A stretch of DNA of 64,000 bases from Flavobacterium nitrogenifigens (lineage in GTDB: Bacteria; Bacteroidota; Bacteroidia; Flavobacteriales; Flavobacteriaceae). The notes under the pieces are model-generated. The model ran no database searches. It saw nothing but the letters and a program-made list of their open reading frames with translations, and was not told where the DNA came from. The position numbers were made by a program, and so were the translations under genes. Positions 63,601 to 64,000 of the stretch are shown in pieces. The stretch spans positions 1-64,000 of the forward strand of contig NZ_QJRI01000161.1 of NCBI RefSeq assembly GCF_003254565.1, written 5' to 3'. Every line of letters begins with the position of its first letter. Position 1 is the first letter of the stretch.

Positions 63601-63744
63601 GCTCATAATTTATGGACTATTTATGACAAAGTTCCAAACATCGATCCTGAGTCAAATTACTCAAACAGTAATGCTCAAGGTATGGAGAGAGCTTCTATGC
63701 CATTGACAAGAAACTATGGTTTTTCGCTTAATGTCAAATTCTAA
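60652..63744 (+). CDS. SusC/RagA-type TonB-dependent transporter (no STN domain)
   Basis: A 1030-residue protein: signal peptide (LLSSLSAAAQ), carboxypeptidase-regulatory-like domain (ITGIVTDAENKGIVGASIEV), plug (VVIRGATSASGLNQPLYVVD; VLKGSAASALYGYRGSNGVI) and barrel ending FSLNVKF. Unlike the two others it has no STN domain, consistent with control by LacI rather than a sigma/FecR relay. Likely imports an oligosaccharide. Confidence 0.95.
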   Translation: MRRILAVLGVILLSSLSAAAQNRLITGIVTDAENKGIVGASIEVQGKPFSAISDAEGRFRMNVPEGKVILNVSSMGFQSQSVAVQEKDTRVAVTLVETTQELKDVVVTSFGVKKQKKSLGYAVGELKGEDLTKNKEINLGNALQGKIAGVNVSAPVTGPSGSSRVVIRGATSASGLNQPLYVVDGIPIDNTQQGNAGMWGGADKGDGMSSFNPDDIASMSVLKGSAASALYGYRGSNGVILITTKKGKNGTGIGVDFSTNSAFNTPASLLKWQDQYGAGAPNANGVPTRFNNLQELRDSYYFSWGDKYDGTPSLSLDGKTRPYQPYGKDNVENFYRTGYSFSNTLAISGGNESTNFRLSFGNTKDESIMPGTTFGRNNVALSLNSAPNKRISIESNAQYISEKSHNRPYLNDSPRNPSFPTTFMTTSSDIRWLSNPYDANGGEEDFLGANVYHTNPYFATKSPLNDDLRKRFIGSAKVNYNITDKIYAKAVIGIDDVNYEYTEIEPTGINYNPGGSIENRIETRSEVNASGFVGYKGDIAKDISLDAFIGANRQHNRYSGIKMKGNNFIVPFEYFYGNTQPDKTEKLFSESEVNSLFYSADIGYKDFLFLSLTGREDWFSTLDPANNSTFYPSVSSSFIYSEVLGLPEWMSYGKVRVGWGNVGGALPEAYALALTYTTPDGQTDSLGQPILGVNGETIPNRTLKPYNVSTIEFGFENTFFNNRVSTDLTFYSKKTTNDITDADVSQASGYRTTKINVGEILNKGVEFAVNVKAIKTPSFSWNVGYNFAYNDSEVLNLSDKITTKTLEGNRDGRANVVLEKGQPFGVIKAYDYLRDANGNIVLGTDGKFLRGNLIIAGQGVAPMSMGLSNDFSYKNFTLSVFVDAKFGGEIYSATNQLGTRYGLSEITLPGRENGVQVSGTDVNGNPVNKTVSAYDYWRSYSDVTSNFVYDADFVKLRAISFAYNFPKAYLQKTPFQSVSLAFSAHNLWTIYDKVPNIDPESNYSNSNAQGMERASMPLTRNYGFSLNVKF

Positions 63745-63756
63745 TTCTTAAAAAAG

Positions 63757-64000
63757 ATGAAAAATAGATATATCAAAATATTTTGTGTCGCAATTGTTGG
63801 TGCTTTGACATTGGCTTCATGCGATAAAGGATTCGAAGAAATGAATAAGAATCCAAATGCTTTAACAGATCCAGCTGTAAAATCAATGTTTACGCTTGCT
63901 GAGATTTATGTAGACGGACAAGATTTTTCTAACACAAGAGGAAACAATTTATACGCAGCACAAATTGTACAGCAGTTTTCTTCACTTGGAGGGCCAGGTT
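63757..64000 (+). CDS. SusD-like lipoprotein, N-terminal part (runs off window)
   Basis: The first 81 codons of a lipoprotein: lipobox ALTLASC (Cys about 22) then DKGFEEMNKNPNALTDP, the start of the SusD-like_2 group. It starts 12 bp after the SusC stop and is its partner. Confidence 0.9.
   Translation, partial: MKNRYIKIFCVAIVGALTLASCDKGFEEMNKNPNALTDPAVKSMFTLAEIYVDGQDFSNTRGNNLYAAQIVQQFSSLGGPG

Overview
The window is a low-GC stretch of a Bacteroidota chromosome, most likely Flavobacterium or a close relative. This rests on the Bacteroidota-type promoter boxes (-7 TAnnTTTG, no obvious Shine-Dalgarno sites), four SusC/SusD outer-membrane importer sets or parts of sets, FecI/FecR signalling pairs, STN-domain TonB receptors and a LacI-controlled sugar locus.

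Left flank (1-17.5 kb): the 3' end of xylose isomerase; a LysR regulator divergent from a metallo-beta-lactamase-fold hydrolase; an ECF sigma factor divergent from its FecR partner; then one long plus-strand cluster of SusC, SusD, two DUF4369/TlpA thioredoxin-like proteins, a double M16 peptidase and a DsbD-type thiol transporter. Three spacers in this cluster hold long hairpins built from CAGT words.

Centre (17.5-46.8 kb): a headless contractile-tail (R-type tailocin-like) island. It encodes sheath, tube, two tail-chaperone-like proteins, hub, spike, gp25-like wedge, LysM-like protein, baseplate J, a gpI-like protein, a collar/fibre protein, two further paralogous fibres, a holin, an M15 endolysin and a lipoprotein. 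No capsid, portal, terminase, integrase or AAA+ ATPase was found, and no tape-measure protein is recognisable. The tape-measure slot holds a 724-residue HExxH-zincin toxin candidate, followed by three paralogous immunity-like genes and a frameshifted fourth gene. At the right edge a 1268-residue protein with M23-like and GH24 lysozyme domains is paired with a lipoprotein.

The island appears to have its own control circuit. A LexA-like S24 repressor is divergent from a two-gene operon that ends in a 59-residue helix-turn-helix protein. Seven promoters (six minus, one plus) share a 15-bp direct repeat, CTACTGAAACTACTG or a close variant, placed 42 bp (once 43 bp) upstream of a TAnnTTTR -7 box. 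They precede all structural and lysis operons and the lysozyme toxin gene. The inferred cascade is: DNA damage, repressor self-cleavage, the small HTH activator, then coordinated late transcription.

Right flank (46.9-64 kb): a MarR-GNAT fusion regulator; an ECF sigma, FecR, SusC, SusD and phosphodiesterase/alkaline phosphatase cluster that suggests phospholipid or phosphoester scavenging; an orphan two-domain methyltransferase; and a LacI regulator with two matching operators in front of itself and of a SusC/SusD pair that runs off the right edge. Two palindromic repeat elements lie around the phosphatase gene.
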